Positions 32,794 through 41,032 of a stretch of DNA of 64,000 bases are shown piece by piece. The DNA lies in contig NZ_JABTEX010000003.1 in NCBI RefSeq assembly GCF_015711645.1, positions 1,054,001 to 1,118,000 of the forward strand, read 5' to 3'. The notes beneath the pieces were generated by a model. The model was not told the origin of the DNA and searched no databases. It saw nothing but the letters and a program-made list of their open reading frames with translations. Position numbers and translations under genes: made by a program. Position 1 is the stretch's first letter, and the number at the start of each line of letters is the position of its first letter. Origin of the DNA: Planomonospora sp. ID82291 (GTDB taxonomy: Bacteria > Actinomycetota > Actinomycetes > Streptosporangiales > Streptosporangiaceae).

Positions 32794-33222
32794 TCAGCCC
32801 CGGCGGGAGCGCATCGCCCGGCGGACCACGACGTCCGGAACGGAGCCGTCGACGATCCGGCGGTAGTCCTCCGACTCCATCGGGCACAGCGTGATACGGC
32901 CCCGCGCGTCGAACAGCAGGCCCCAGCCGTACCTCTTCGGCAGGGGCGAGGCCCGCAGGCACGCCTGCGGCTTGACGAAGAGACGCGCCCGCAGCTCCGC
33001 GCGCTCATCCTCCGTCACCGCACCGAGCCCTTCCTGCCGCCGCACCCAGGTCTCGAACAGCACGTCCTCCTGGGTGAGCCCGCCCGGGTCGCCGGAGAGC
33101 ATCTCGAACTGCACGGCGGCGATCGTCTTCTTCCCGTCCCGGCCCGCAGGCGGCACCGCGCTCTCGTCGACCGGGCAGTCCTCGGCGACCGCGATGAGCG
33201 TGTCGTAGTAGTTGAGATCCAC
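32794..33222 (-). CDS. DUF6157-family protein
   Basis: 142 residues: 'MDLNYYDTLIAVAEDCPVDE', 'KKTIAAVQFEMLSGDPGGLT', 'QEDVLFETWVRR', 'FVKPQACLRASPLPKRYGWG', 'CPMESEDYRRIVDG' and the basic end 'VVRRAMRSRRG'. This is a complete member of DUF6157, found widely in actinomycetes, function unknown. The start is taken at GTG 33222, where conservation begins; a TTG at 33267 would add 15 unconserved residues and would overlap the operator region. The 'GGGGAG' directly before GTG 33222 is too close for a standard site, so the start is not firm. Confidence 0.7.
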   Translation of the reverse strand: MDLNYYDTLIAVAEDCPVDESAVPPAGRDGKKTIAAVQFEMLSGDPGGLTQEDVLFETWVRRQEGLGAVTEDERAELRARLFVKPQACLRASPLPKRYGWGLLFDARGRITLCPMESEDYRRIVDGSVPDVVVRRAMRSRRG

Positions 33223-33268
33223 CTCCCCATCATGCCGGAACGCCCCGGACGGGACAGCCGTCGCCAAT

Positions 33269-33287
33269 CGTCAACCTGGAGTTGACG
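33269..33287. promoter_or_regulatory. HTH-Clp-N operator candidate, site 1
   Basis: CGTCAAC-CTGGA-GTTGACG, 7-bp perfect arms. It pairs with site 2, 28 bp away, in the divergent gap. Confidence 0.6.
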
Positions 33288-33296
33288 TTTCGGGAT

Positions 33297-33315
33297 CGTC
33301 AACCTATGGTTGACG
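33297..33315. promoter_or_regulatory. HTH-Clp-N operator candidate, site 2
   Basis: CGTCAAC-CTATG-GTTGACG, same arms and spacing as site 1. It ends one base before the ATG of the downstream gene, so it leaves no room for a ribosome binding site. Confidence 0.6.
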
Positions 33316-33316
33316 C

Positions 33317-34063
33317 ATGACGAAACCTGTCCAGCTCACCAATCCCGTCCGCCTCGACGACCTCATCGAGGCCATCAAGAAGGTCCACCCCGACGTCCTC
33401 GACCAGCTCTCCGACGCGGTCATCGCCGCCGACGCCCTCGGCGACGTGGCCGACCACCTGATCGGCCACTTCGTGGACCAGGCGCGGCGCTCGGGCGCGT
33501 CCTGGACGGACATCGGCCGGAGCATGGGCGTCAGCAAGCAGGCGGCCCAGAAGCGCTTCGTCCCCAAGGACCCCGGCGACCCCTCCGACCTCGACCCCGG
33601 CCAGGGGTTCCAGCGGTTCACCCCCCGGGCGAGGAACGTCGTGATGGCGGCGACGAACGCGGCCACGGCGGCGGGCAACGCCGAGATCGGCCCCGCGCAC
33701 CTGGTGCTGGGGCTGCTGAGCGAGCCGGAGGCGATCGCCGCCCGGCTGTTCGTCGCCCAGGGCGTGCCGCTGGAGACCGTGCGGCAGGCCGCCACCGAGG
33801 CGCTGCCCCCGGCGTCCGAGCAGGTGCCCGACCTCGTCCCGTACGGCCCGCAGGCCCGCAAGGCCCTGGAGCTCACCTTCCGGGAGGCCCTGCGGCTGGG
33901 CCACAACTACATCGGGACCGAGCACATCCTGCTCGCGCTGCTGGAGCTCGAGGACGGCACGGGCGTGCTCTCCGGCCTCGGCGTCACCAAGGCCGCCGCC
34001 GAGGCCTACATCGGCGAGGCCCTCGCCGCCGCGGTCGCGGCGGCGGCCCGCGAACAGGAGTGA
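33317..34063 (+). CDS. HTH-type protein with Clp N-terminal repeats
   Basis: 248 residues. The N-terminal half has a helix-turn-helix-like segment 'ASWTDIGRSMGVSKQAAQKR', resembling sigma/AsnC-type recognition helices. The C-terminal half has the two Clp-N repeats: 'FTPRARNVVMAATNAATAAG', 'IGPAHLVLGLLSEPEAIAAR', then 'YGPQARKALELTFREALRLG', 'HNYIGTEHILLALLELEDG'. There is no AAA+ domain, so it is not an unfoldase; it probably binds DNA and either a Clp/ClpS-type partner or a ligand in the Clp-N groove. Two identical-pattern palindromes end at its start codon, fitting autorepression and a leaderless transcript. Confidence 0.85.
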   Translation: MTKPVQLTNPVRLDDLIEAIKKVHPDVLDQLSDAVIAADALGDVADHLIGHFVDQARRSGASWTDIGRSMGVSKQAAQKRFVPKDPGDPSDLDPGQGFQRFTPRARNVVMAATNAATAAGNAEIGPAHLVLGLLSEPEAIAARLFVAQGVPLETVRQAATEALPPASEQVPDLVPYGPQARKALELTFREALRLGHNYIGTEHILLALLELEDGTGVLSGLGVTKAAAEAYIGEALAAAVAAAAREQE

Positions 34064-34246
34064 CCCCGGCGGGACCGGTCTCCTGCTCGCCCGGGCGGAC
34101 GGCGCCTCGGAGGCGGTCCGGGTCCCCGGCGGGCGGGAAACCCTGCGCCCGCCGGGGACCCGGACCGCAAGAGCGTCCCAAGCGTCCTCCAAGCGCGACC
34201 TCCTAACGTCGTCCGCAATGGCCGTACGTGAGGAAGGGCGGGTCGC

Positions 34247-34942
34247 ATGGGTGAGGTAGTGATCGTCGGGGGCACCGGCGGAATCGGGTTGGAGCTGGCG
34301 CGGCACTTCGTGCGGCGGGGCCGGGCGGTCGTGGTGACCGGCCGCCGGGCCGACCGGGCCGCCCGGGTCGCCGCCGGGCTCGACGGCCCCGGCACGGCCC
34401 GCGGGATCGCCCTGGACCTGACCGAGCCCGGCGCCACGGCCGCCGCGCTCGCCGACGTGGGCGAGGTGGACCGGCTGGCCCTGGTGGCCGTGGACCGCGA
34501 TCAGAACACCCTCGCCGACTACGACCACGGGCGGGCGACCGGGCTGACGATCCTGAAGCTGGTCGGTTACACCGAGGTGGTGCACACGCTGGCGCCACGC
34601 CTGTCCCGGGACGCCTCGATCCTGCTGTTCGGCGGGATCGCCCGGGAGCGGCCGTACCCCGGCTCCACGACCGTGTCCATCGTCAACGGCGGGATCACCG
34701 GCATGGTGGCCACGCTGGCGGCGGAGATGGCGCCGGTGCGGGTCAACGCGATCCATCCGGGCGTCGTGGCCGACACCCCGTCCTGGACGGGCAGGGCCGC
34801 GCTGCTGGAGGTCGTCGCCGAGCGGACCCTCACCGGCCGCGTCCCGACCATGGCCGAGGTGGTCGACGCATCGGTCTTCCTGCTGGAGAACCGCGCCGTC
34901 AACGCGGTCGACCTGACCGTGGACGGCGGCTGGCGCGCCTGA
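34247..34942 (+). CDS. Atypical short-chain dehydrogenase (no YxxxK)
   Basis: 231 residues with the SDR nucleotide fold 'VVIVGGTGGIGLELARHFVR' and the C-terminal 'VRVNAIHPGVVADTPSW' and 'AVDLTVDGGWRA'. Where classical enzymes have YxxxK it reads 'PYPGSTTVSIVNGGITGMVA', with no Lys four residues after a Tyr, and 'NNAG' is also absent ('VALVAVDRDQNTL'). Related actinomycete proteins show the same wording, so it is a real subfamily rather than damage. It may bind NAD(P) without classical catalysis. ATG 34247 has GAGGAAGGG upstream. Confidence 0.8.
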   Translation: MGEVVIVGGTGGIGLELARHFVRRGRAVVVTGRRADRAARVAAGLDGPGTARGIALDLTEPGATAAALADVGEVDRLALVAVDRDQNTLADYDHGRATGLTILKLVGYTEVVHTLAPRLSRDASILLFGGIARERPYPGSTTVSIVNGGITGMVATLAAEMAPVRVNAIHPGVVADTPSWTGRAALLEVVAERTLTGRVPTMAEVVDASVFLLENRAVNAVDLTVDGGWRA

Positions 34943-34971
34943 ACCGCCCGCCCCGGTCCATCACGGCCTCC

Positions 34972-35212
34972 TAATGGGAACTACCGGGTCCGCCTCACTG
35001 GCAGACTCGATGCCTGGTAGCCGCTGGTGAGTGAGCACTCTCGCCTCCTGGACCGTGAGTCCTAGGGTCAGATCGTGCCCTCGCCGGTGGTCAGGGGTCT
35101 TGATCGCTGATGGGATGTCGTGCCCCCCGCGGGTTGGGGTGAGCACTGGTCCATTAGGTCGCCGACCGGCTCCTGCGGGCTGCTGAAACCGGTGTCGATC
35201 ACGGAGGTTCGA
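34972..35212 (+). ncRNA. Possible bridge RNA region of the IS110 element
   Basis: Noncoding 5' end of the IS110 element. IS110-group recombinases are guided by a structured bridge RNA encoded between the left end and the transposase gene. The region has self-complementary-looking segments such as 'CTGGACCGTGAGTCCTAGG' and repeated 'TGAGCACT' words (about 35033 and 35140). I cannot fold it or identify the guide loops here. Confidence 0.35.
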
Positions 35213-36433
35213 ATGCTGTTCGTCGGAGATGACTGGGCTGAGGATCACCACGATGTGGAGGTCCAGGACGAGCAGGGCCGGGTGTTGAAGCGGGTCCGGT
35301 TGCCCGAGGGGATGGCCGGGATGTCCCGCTTCCACGAGCTGGTGGGCCGGTTCGTGCCGGAGGACGGCGAGCCGGCGCAGGTGCTGGTGTGCATCGAGGT
35401 CGATCGGGGCCCGTGGGTGCGGGCGCTGCGGGCGGCGGGATACCGGGTGTTCGGGGTGGACCCCAAGCAGGCCGCCCGGCACCGGGAGATCCTCGGCTCG
35501 TCGGGGGCCAAGAGCGACAAGGGCGACGCGCACGCGCTGGCCGACATGATCCGTACCCGCCGTAACCAGCTGCGGGAGGTCGCCGGCGACTCCGAGGTCG
35601 CCGAGGCGGTCAAGGTCGTCACCCGCGCCCATCAGACGCTGTTGTGGGAACGCACCCGCCACATGCTCCGGCTGCGGGTGGCGTTGCGGGACTACTTCCC
35701 CGCCGCTCTGGAGGCCTACAAGCCCCTCGGCCTGACCTCGGATGCTGCGCTGAAACTCCTGGTCAAGGCCCCCACTCCGGCGACAGCGGCGAAGCTCACC
35801 GCCGTCCAGATCGCTGCCGCGCTGAAGGGGCGGCGGGATATCCCGGCCAAGGCCGAGACGATCAAGCAGGTGCTGCGGTCCGAGCAACTGGGCCAGGCCG
35901 ATCTGGTCACCGCTGCCTACGCCTCGACCGTGCGGGCACTGGCCGCGGTCATCGCCACCCTCAACACGGAGATCAAGACCCTGGAAGACGAGGTCGAGGC
36001 GCATTTTGGCCGGCACCCGGACGCTGAGGTCATCCTCAGTCAGCCCGGCATCGGCGTCGTTCTCGGCGCCCGGGTGCTCGCCGAGTTCGGAGACGCTCCC
36101 GGGCGTTATGCCAGCGCGAAGGCACGCAAGAACTATGCCGGTACCTCGCCGGTCACCCGGCAGTCCGGTAAGACGCGGACCGTTCACGCCCGGTTCGTCC
36201 ACAACGATCGGCTCGTCGACGCCCTGCACCTGCAAGCCTCCTGCGCCCTCCTGCACGACGTGGACGCCCGCGCCTACTACGACCAGATCAGAGCCCGCGA
36301 CGTCAGCCACAACGCCGCCCTGCGCCAGGTCGGCAACCGCCTCGTCGGCATCCTCCACGGCTGCCTCAAGAACCACACCCTCTACGACCGGGCGACCGCC
36401 TGGTCACACCGCAACCACGACCTCGCCGCTTGA
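35213..36433 (+). CDS. IS110-family transposase (DEDD recombinase)
   Basis: 406 residues from ATG 35213 (ACGGAGG upstream). The RuvC-like N-terminal DEDD domain has 'MLFVGDDWAEDHH' (first Asp), 'VLVCIEVDRGPW' (Glu) and 'GAKSDKGDAHALADMIRTRR' (the two closing Asp). The C-terminal transposase_20 domain has 'ILSQPGIGVVLGARVLAEFG', 'RYASAKARKNYAGTSPVTRQ', 'SGKTRTVHARFVHN' and the conserved Ser in 'GTSPVTRQSG', the nucleophile in current models. Full length, no frameshift, so probably active. It lies between the SDR and the acyl-CoA dehydrogenase gene without breaking either. Confidence 0.93.
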   Translation: MLFVGDDWAEDHHDVEVQDEQGRVLKRVRLPEGMAGMSRFHELVGRFVPEDGEPAQVLVCIEVDRGPWVRALRAAGYRVFGVDPKQAARHREILGSSGAKSDKGDAHALADMIRTRRNQLREVAGDSEVAEAVKVVTRAHQTLLWERTRHMLRLRVALRDYFPAALEAYKPLGLTSDAALKLLVKAPTPATAAKLTAVQIAAALKGRRDIPAKAETIKQVLRSEQLGQADLVTAAYASTVRALAAVIATLNTEIKTLEDEVEAHFGRHPDAEVILSQPGIGVVLGARVLAEFGDAPGRYASAKARKNYAGTSPVTRQSGKTRTVHARFVHNDRLVDALHLQASCALLHDVDARAYYDQIRARDVSHNAALRQVGNRLVGILHGCLKNHTLYDRATAWSHRNHDLAA

Positions 36434-36457
36434 CATCCAAGCTCCAGGGATGTCTGA

Positions 36458-36490
36458 CCCGCCCGGTCTCGATCGGGACGGCCGGGCGGG
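36458..36490 (-). terminator. Hairpin downstream of the branched-chain operon
   Basis: CCCGCCCGG / CCGGGCGGG, 9-bp stem with a 15-nt loop, about 70 bp past the acyl-CoA dehydrogenase stop codon. Confidence 0.5.
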
Positions 36491-36559
36491 CGGCGGCGGT
36501 CCGTCACCGCGGGCAAGGGACGTACCGGCTCTCGCCCCGCCCCTTCCGCGCGCCCCGGG

Positions 36560-37714
36560 TCACAGGTCGGACAGGCCCAGCTCGCGGGCGATCAGCATGC
36601 GCTGCACCTCGCTGGTGCCCTCGCCGATCTCCAGGATCTTCGCGTCGCGGTAGAAGCGGCCGACGGGGTACTCGTTCATGAACCCGTAGCCGCCGAAGAT
36701 CTGGGTGGCGTCGCGGGCGTTGTCCATCGCGGCGTTGGAGGAGACCAGCTTGGCGATGGCGGCCTCCTTCTTGAACGGCTCGCCCGCCAGCATCCTCTCC
36801 GCCGCGTGGTAATAGGCCAGGCGGGCGGTGTGCGCGCGGACCTCCATATCGGCGATCTTGAACTGGATGGCCTGGTAGTGGCCGATCGGGTGGCCGAACG
36901 CCTGGCGCTCGCGGACGTGGCCCAGGCACTCGTCCACGCAGCCCTGGGCCAGGCCCACCGAGAGGGCGGCGATCGCGATGCGGCCCTCGTCGAGGGTCTG
37001 CAGGAACTGCGCGTAGCCGCGGCCCCGCTCGCCCAGCAGGTTCTCCGCCGGGACCCGGCAGTCGGTGAAGGAGAGCTCGCGGGTGTCGGAGCAGTTCCAG
37101 CCGACCTTGGAGTACTTCTTGGCGACGGTGAAGCCGGGGGTGCCGGCCGGGACCAGGATGGTGGAGATCTCCGGACGGCCGTCCGCGCGCCGCCCGGTGA
37201 TCGCGGCCACGCCGACCACGCCGGTGATGTCGGTGCCGGAGTTGGTGATGAACGCCTTCGAGCCGTTGATCACCCACTCGTCGCCGTCGAGCACGGCGGT
37301 GGTGCGCATGCCGCCCGGCACGTCGGAGCCGCCGCCCGGCTCGGTCAGGCCGAACGCGCCCAGCATCTCGCCGCTCGCCAGCTTCGGCAGCCACCGCGCG
37401 CGCTGCTCGGCCGTGCCGAAGCGGTAGATCGGCATGGCGCCCAGCGAGACGGCCGCCTCGACGGTGATGGCCACGCTGGAGTCGACCCGGGCCAGTTCCT
37501 CCAGAGTGAGGCAGAGCGCGAAGTAGTCGCCGCCCATGCCGCCGTGCTCCTCGGGGATGGGCAGGCCGAACAGGCCCATCCGGCCCATCTGGCGGACGAG
37601 GTCGTAGGGGAACTCCTCGCGTTCGTACAGCTCCCCGATCACCGGGGCGACCGCGTCGCGGGCGAACGCCTCGACGGTCTTGCGCAGGTCCTCGTACTCT
37701 TCGGTCAGCTTCAT
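36560..37714 (-). CDS. Acyl-CoA dehydrogenase (branched-chain operon)
   Basis: A 384-residue ACAD of normal length. 'LGAFGLTEPGGGSDVPGGMR' and 'WVINGSKAFITNSGTDI' are the FAD/substrate signatures; 'ATQIFGGYGFMNEYPVGRFY' and 'RDAKILEIGEGTSEVQRMLI' close the protein. The Glu in 'GEGTSE' occupies the MCAD-type catalytic position, whereas isovaleryl-CoA dehydrogenase usually has Gly-Ala-Gly there and its base elsewhere; so this is more like the actinomycete branched/short-chain AcdH group. Last gene of the operon beginning with the carboxylase beta subunit, 8 bp after HMG-CoA lyase. Confidence 0.92.
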   Translation of the reverse strand: MKLTEEYEDLRKTVEAFARDAVAPVIGELYEREEFPYDLVRQMGRMGLFGLPIPEEHGGMGGDYFALCLTLEELARVDSSVAITVEAAVSLGAMPIYRFGTAEQRARWLPKLASGEMLGAFGLTEPGGGSDVPGGMRTTAVLDGDEWVINGSKAFITNSGTDITGVVGVAAITGRRADGRPEISTILVPAGTPGFTVAKKYSKVGWNCSDTRELSFTDCRVPAENLLGERGRGYAQFLQTLDEGRIAIAALSVGLAQGCVDECLGHVRERQAFGHPIGHYQAIQFKIADMEVRAHTARLAYYHAAERMLAGEPFKKEAAIAKLVSSNAAMDNARDATQIFGGYGFMNEYPVGRFYRDAKILEIGEGTSEVQRMLIARELGLSDL

Positions 37715-37722
37715 CGCTGCGG

Positions 37723-38772
37723 TCACTCCTCGGTCGGGACTGCGGACGGGGCCTCGGACAGTGCCGTGGACGGGGCCGTGGACGGGGCCGTGGACGGGGC
37801 CGTGGACAGGGCCTGGACGACCCGGGACGGGCTGGGGCGGCCGAGCCTTCCGGCCAGCCAGGTGCTGGTCTCCACCAGGGCGCCGAGGTCGAGGCCGGTT
37901 TCCACGCCGAGGCCGTGCAGCATCCAGACCAGGTCCTCGGTGGCGAGGTTGCCGGTGGCGGACTCGGCGTACGGGCAGCCGCCGATGCCGCCGGTGGAGG
38001 CGTCGACCACCCGCACCCCGGCGCGCAGCGCGGCCAGCGTGTTGGCCAGGGCCTGGCCGTAGGTGTCGTGGAAGTGCACCGCCAGCCGCTCGGGCCCGCC
38101 GAACGCCTCGATCAGCGCGGCCACGTGGCCGGGGGTGCCGACGCCGACGGTGTCGCCGAGGGAGAGCTCGTGGCAGCCGAGGCCGAGCAGCCGACGGCCG
38201 ACCTCGACGACCTGGCCGATCGGGGTGGGGCCCTCCCACGGGTCGCCGAAGCACATCGACACGTACGCCCGCACCTTCAGGCCGTGCTCCAGCGCCCGTG
38301 CGACGACCGGCTCGAACATCGCGAACTGCGACTCCAGCGTCCTGTTGAGGTTCCTGGCGGCGAACGTCTCGGTGGCGCTGGCGAAGACCGCGATCTCGGT
38401 GACGCCGTGCTCCAGCGCCCGCTCCAGGCCGCGCTCGTTGGGCACCAGCACCGGGTAGCGCACCCCGGGGACCTTCTCGACGGCGGCGAGCAGCTCGGCG
38501 GCGTCGGCGAGCTGCGGCACCCACCTCGGGTGCACGAAGCTGGTCGTCTCGATCACCGTGTGCCCGGCGGCGGCGAGCCGGGCCACGAACTCGGCCTTGA
38601 CCTCGACGGGGACGACCACCGGCTCGTTCTGCAGCCCGTCGCGCGGCCCGACCTCGTAGACCGTGACCCGCTCCGGCAGGCCCTCCGCCCGGTACGGCGC
38701 GGGCCGTGCCTTCCCGGCCGTCCCCCGGGTCGCTCCGCCGGCCGTCCCCTCTGTCGTCCCCCTGGCCGTCAC
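37723..38772 (-). CDS. Hydroxymethylglutaryl-CoA lyase
   Basis: 349 residues; the core is a complete HMGL: '[20 protein letters not shown]' (catalytic Arg-Asp), '[19 protein letters not shown]', '[20 protein letters not shown]', '[12 protein letters not shown]', '[17 protein letters not shown]' (metal His) and '[20 protein letters not shown]' (catalytic Cys loop). It cleaves HMG-CoA to acetyl-CoA and acetoacetate, the last step of leucine breakdown. Both ends are low complexity: a Thr/Gly/Ala N-terminus and a C-terminal (S-T-A-P) repeat encoded by a 12-bp GCCGTGGACGGG unit. Its start overlaps the carboxylase alpha stop by 4 bp. Confidence 0.93.
   Translation of the reverse strand: MTARGTTEGTAGGATRGTAGKARPAPYRAEGLPERVTVYEVGPRDGLQNEPVVVPVEVKAEFVARLAAAGHTVIETTSFVHPRWVPQLADAAELLAAVEKVPGVRYPVLVPNERGLERALEHGVTEIAVFASATETFAARNLNRTLESQFAMFEPVVARALEHGLKVRAYVSMCFGDPWEGPTPIGQVVEVGRRLLGLGCHELSLGDTVGVGTPGHVAALIEAFGGPERLAVHFHDTYGQALANTLAALRAGVRVVDASTGGIGGCPYAESATGNLATEDLVWMLHGLGVETGLDLGALVETSTWLAGRLGRPSPSRVVQALSTAPSTAPSTAPSTALSEAPSAVPTEE
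37764..37811. repeat. 12-bp tandem repeat in the HMG-CoA lyase tail
   Basis: Unit GCCGTGGACGGG, about four copies, in frame; encodes STAP repeats of the C-terminal tail outside the enzyme fold. Confidence 0.75.
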
Positions 38773-40826
38773 GGCTCCTCCTCCCGCCGGACGACGGCGA
38801 GCACGGCGTCCATGTCGACCGCCTGCCCGGCGCGCACCGGCAGCTCGGCGACCGTCCCGCCGACGGGGGCGGTCACGGTGTGCTCCATCTTCATCGCCTC
38901 GACGATGACCAGCGGCTGCCCTTCGGACACCCGCTCCCCCACCGCCGTCTTCACCACGAGCACGGTGCCGGGCATCGGGCTGCGGACCGCGCCGTCGCCG
39001 GCCGCCCCGGCGCCCGCCCGGTCCCCGGGGTCGCCCAGGTGGTGGCGGGTCAGGGCCCAGGCGCTCCCCTCCCGGCCGAGCCAGACGGTGTCGCCGTCGC
39101 GGGCGGCGGTGTAGCGCCGCCGGACGCCGTCCAGGGTGACGAGCAGGGTGACGGGTGTGCCGGAGCCGTCCACGGCCAGCTCCGCGCGCAGGACCCGGCC
39201 CGCGCCCGCCGTACCGGCGCCGTCGCCGTCGCCGTCACCGCCGCCGGACGGCAGGCGGACCTCGGCGGCCCCGCTCCCGGCGCCGGGCAGCCCGCGCACC
39301 CCGACCGCGGTCACGCCGCCGGGGCCCTCCAGGCGCCAGACGGTCCACGCGGCCCCGGCGCCGGGCCGCCAGCCGTCGGGCACGTCCCACGGGTCGGCCG
39401 GGGCGGCGGGCACGAGGTCGTGCTGCAGCAGCAGGGCGGCGGCGGCCAGGACGTCGTCCGGGGTGCCCGCGGGCGGGACCAGCTCGCCGAGACGGCGCTC
39501 GACCAGGCCGGTGTCGAGGTCTCCGGCGGCCACCTCGGGGTGGGCGACCAGCGCCCGCAGGAAGGCGATGTTCGTCGTCACGCCCAGCACGGTGGTGTCG
39601 GCGAGCGCCCGGTCGAGGGTCCGCAGCGCGCGCGGCCGGTCGTGCCCCCAGGCGATGACCTTCGACAGCATCGGGTCGTAGTCGCTGCCGACGACCGCGC
39701 CGGCCGCGAGGCCGGAGTCGACCCGGACGGTCCCGTCGGTGGCGGGCCGGCCGGGGCCGGGGAGTCCGGGCTCGTGCAGGGCGAGGATCCGGCCGCCGGT
39801 CGGCAGGAACCCGCGGGCGGGGTCCTCGGCGTAGACGCGGGCCTCGACGGCGTGGCCGTGCAGCCGCACGTCGTCCTGGGCGAGCGGGAGCGGCTCCCCG
39901 GCCGCCACCCGCAGCTGGAGCTCGACCAGGTCCAGGCCGGTGACCAGCTCGGTGACGGGGTGCTCGACCTGCAGGCGGGTGTTCATCTCCATGAAGTAGT
40001 AGTCGGCCGTGGAGCCCTGGACGATGAACTCCACCGTCCCGGCCCCGACGTAGCCGACGGAGCGGGCCGCCTCGACCGCCGCCGCGCCCATCCGGGCCCG
40101 CGTCTCCGGGTCCAGCAGCGGGGACGGCGCCTCCTCGACGATCTTCTGGTGGCGGCGCTGCAGGCTGCACTCGCGCTCGCCGAGGTGGATCACGTTGCCG
40201 TGGGCGTCGGCCAGCACCTGGATCTCGATGTGCCGGGGATCCTGCACGAACCGCTCGACCAGCAGGGTCGCGTCGCCGAACGCGGCGGCGGCCGTACGGC
40301 GGGCGGACTCCAGTGCCTCCGGCAGCTCGGCGGCCGAGCGGACCAGCACCATGCCCTTGCCGCCGCCGCCCGCCGACGGCTTGATCAGCGCGGGGAAGCC
40401 GACGTCGGCGGTGAGCAGGTCGTCGTCCGGCTCGGCGGCGCCGGGCACCACCGGCACCCCGGCCGCCGAGACGGTCGCCTTGGCGCGGATCTTGTCGCCC
40501 ATGGCCTCGACGGCCTCGGCGGGCGGTCCGACGAAGACCAGGCCGGCCTCGGCGCAGCGCCGGGCGAAGGCGGTGTTCTCCGCCAGGAAGCCGTAGCCGG
40601 GATGGACGGCCTGGGCCCCGGTGGCCGCGGCGGCGGCGACGACCGCCTCGATGTCGAGGTAGCCGCCGGGCAGCCGGACCGCGGCGTCGGCCGCGCGGGC
40701 GTGCGGCGCGCCGGCGTCGGCGTCGGCGTACACGGCGACGGAGCGGATGCCGAGCCGCCGGAGCGTGCGGATGATCCGCAGGGCGATCTCGCCCCGGTTG
40801 GCGATGAGGACGGTGTGGAAGAGCAT
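38769..40826 (-). CDS. Acyl-CoA carboxylase alpha subunit (biotin carboxylase + BCCP)
   Basis: 685 residues. Biotin carboxylase domain: '[20 protein letters not shown]', '[20 protein letters not shown]', '[20 protein letters not shown]' (ATP-grasp), '[20 protein letters not shown]', '[20 protein letters not shown]'. A linker domain precedes the C-terminal BCCP with the biotin Lys in '[10 protein letters not shown]'. With the beta subunit it should form methylcrotonyl-CoA carboxylase. The linker contains a Gly/Asp-rich insert ([11 protein letters not shown]) that is not conserved. Start ATG overlaps the stop of the preceding small frame as TGATG. Confidence 0.93.
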   Translation of the reverse strand: MLFHTVLIANRGEIALRIIRTLRRLGIRSVAVYADADAGAPHARAADAAVRLPGGYLDIEAVVAAAAATGAQAVHPGYGFLAENTAFARRCAEAGLVFVGPPAEAVEAMGDKIRAKATVSAAGVPVVPGAAEPDDDLLTADVGFPALIKPSAGGGGKGMVLVRSAAELPEALESARRTAAAAFGDATLLVERFVQDPRHIEIQVLADAHGNVIHLGERECSLQRRHQKIVEEAPSPLLDPETRARMGAAAVEAARSVGYVGAGTVEFIVQGSTADYYFMEMNTRLQVEHPVTELVTGLDLVELQLRVAAGEPLPLAQDDVRLHGHAVEARVYAEDPARGFLPTGGRILALHEPGLPGPGRPATDGTVRVDSGLAAGAVVGSDYDPMLSKVIAWGHDRPRALRTLDRALADTTVLGVTTNIAFLRALVAHPEVAAGDLDTGLVERRLGELVPPAGTPDDVLAAAALLLQHDLVPAAPADPWDVPDGWRPGAGAAWTVWRLEGPGGVTAVGVRGLPGAGSGAAEVRLPSGGGDGDGDGAGTAGAGRVLRAELAVDGSGTPVTLLVTLDGVRRRYTAARDGDTVWLGREGSAWALTRHHLGDPGDRAGAGAAGDGAVRSPMPGTVLVVKTAVGERVSEGQPLVIVEAMKMEHTVTAPVGGTVAELPVRAGQAVDMDAVLAVVRREEEP

Positions 40827-41032
40827 CAGGGGTGCCCCCGGCGGAGCGGGCGGGCCGTGACCGGGGTCACGCCCGCGGTGGAGGTCGCGGTCAGGGTCGT
40901 CGTCGCGGTCAGGGTCGTCGTCGCGGTCAGGGTCGTCGTCGCGGTCAGGGTCGTCGTCGCGGTCAGGGTCGTCGTCGCGGTCAGGGTCGCGGTCGCCGTC
41001 ATGGTCGCGGTCATGGTCATGGTCGCGGTCAC
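40826..41032 (-). CDS. Repeat-built small frame between carboxylase subunits
   Basis: A 68-codon frame whose GTG overlaps the beta-subunit stop (GTGA) and whose TGA overlaps the alpha-subunit ATG (TGATG). It reads '[17 protein letters not shown]' followed by repeats of LTATTT and ends '[14 protein letters not shown]'. The repeats are an 18-bp tandem array. There is no homology with the carboxylase epsilon subunit (AccE), which sits at this place in some relatives, and no Shine-Dalgarno sequence except via coupling. It may be a translated linker that carries ribosomes from beta to alpha, or a chance frame. Expression is unproven. Confidence 0.35.
   Translation of the reverse strand: MTATMTMTATMTATATLTATTTLTATTTLTATTTLTATTTLTATTTLTATSTAGVTPVTARPLRRGHP
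40884..40988. repeat. 18-bp tandem repeat between carboxylase genes
   Basis: Five full copies of GTCGCGGTCAGGGTCGTC from 40884 to 40973 plus a partial copy to 40988. The period is a multiple of three and keeps the small frame open. Confidence 0.9.

Larger units (their letters stand above)
34968..36445 (+). mobile_element. IS110-family insertion sequence
   Basis: The element has one transposase gene preceded by about 245 bp of noncoding DNA and followed by a short 3' end, the arrangement of the IS110 group proper. IS110 elements lack clear terminal inverted repeats and usually leave no target duplication, so the ends are uncertain. The limits given are the CTCC tetranucleotides at 34968-34971 and 36442-36445, a possible repeated core; this is a guess. 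Confidence 0.55.

Noticed and set aside
34943-36559. Terminal inverted repeats for the IS element
   Set aside because: None could be found by eye, which is normal for IS110; the CTCC repeat is only a weak hint.
40884-40988. Tandem 18-bp units considered as a CRISPR array
   Set aside because: The units abut without spacers and no cas gene is near.
40826-41032. Small frame as carboxylase epsilon subunit
   Set aside because: The sequence is only Thr/Ala/Met/Leu repeats and lacks any epsilon-like motif.
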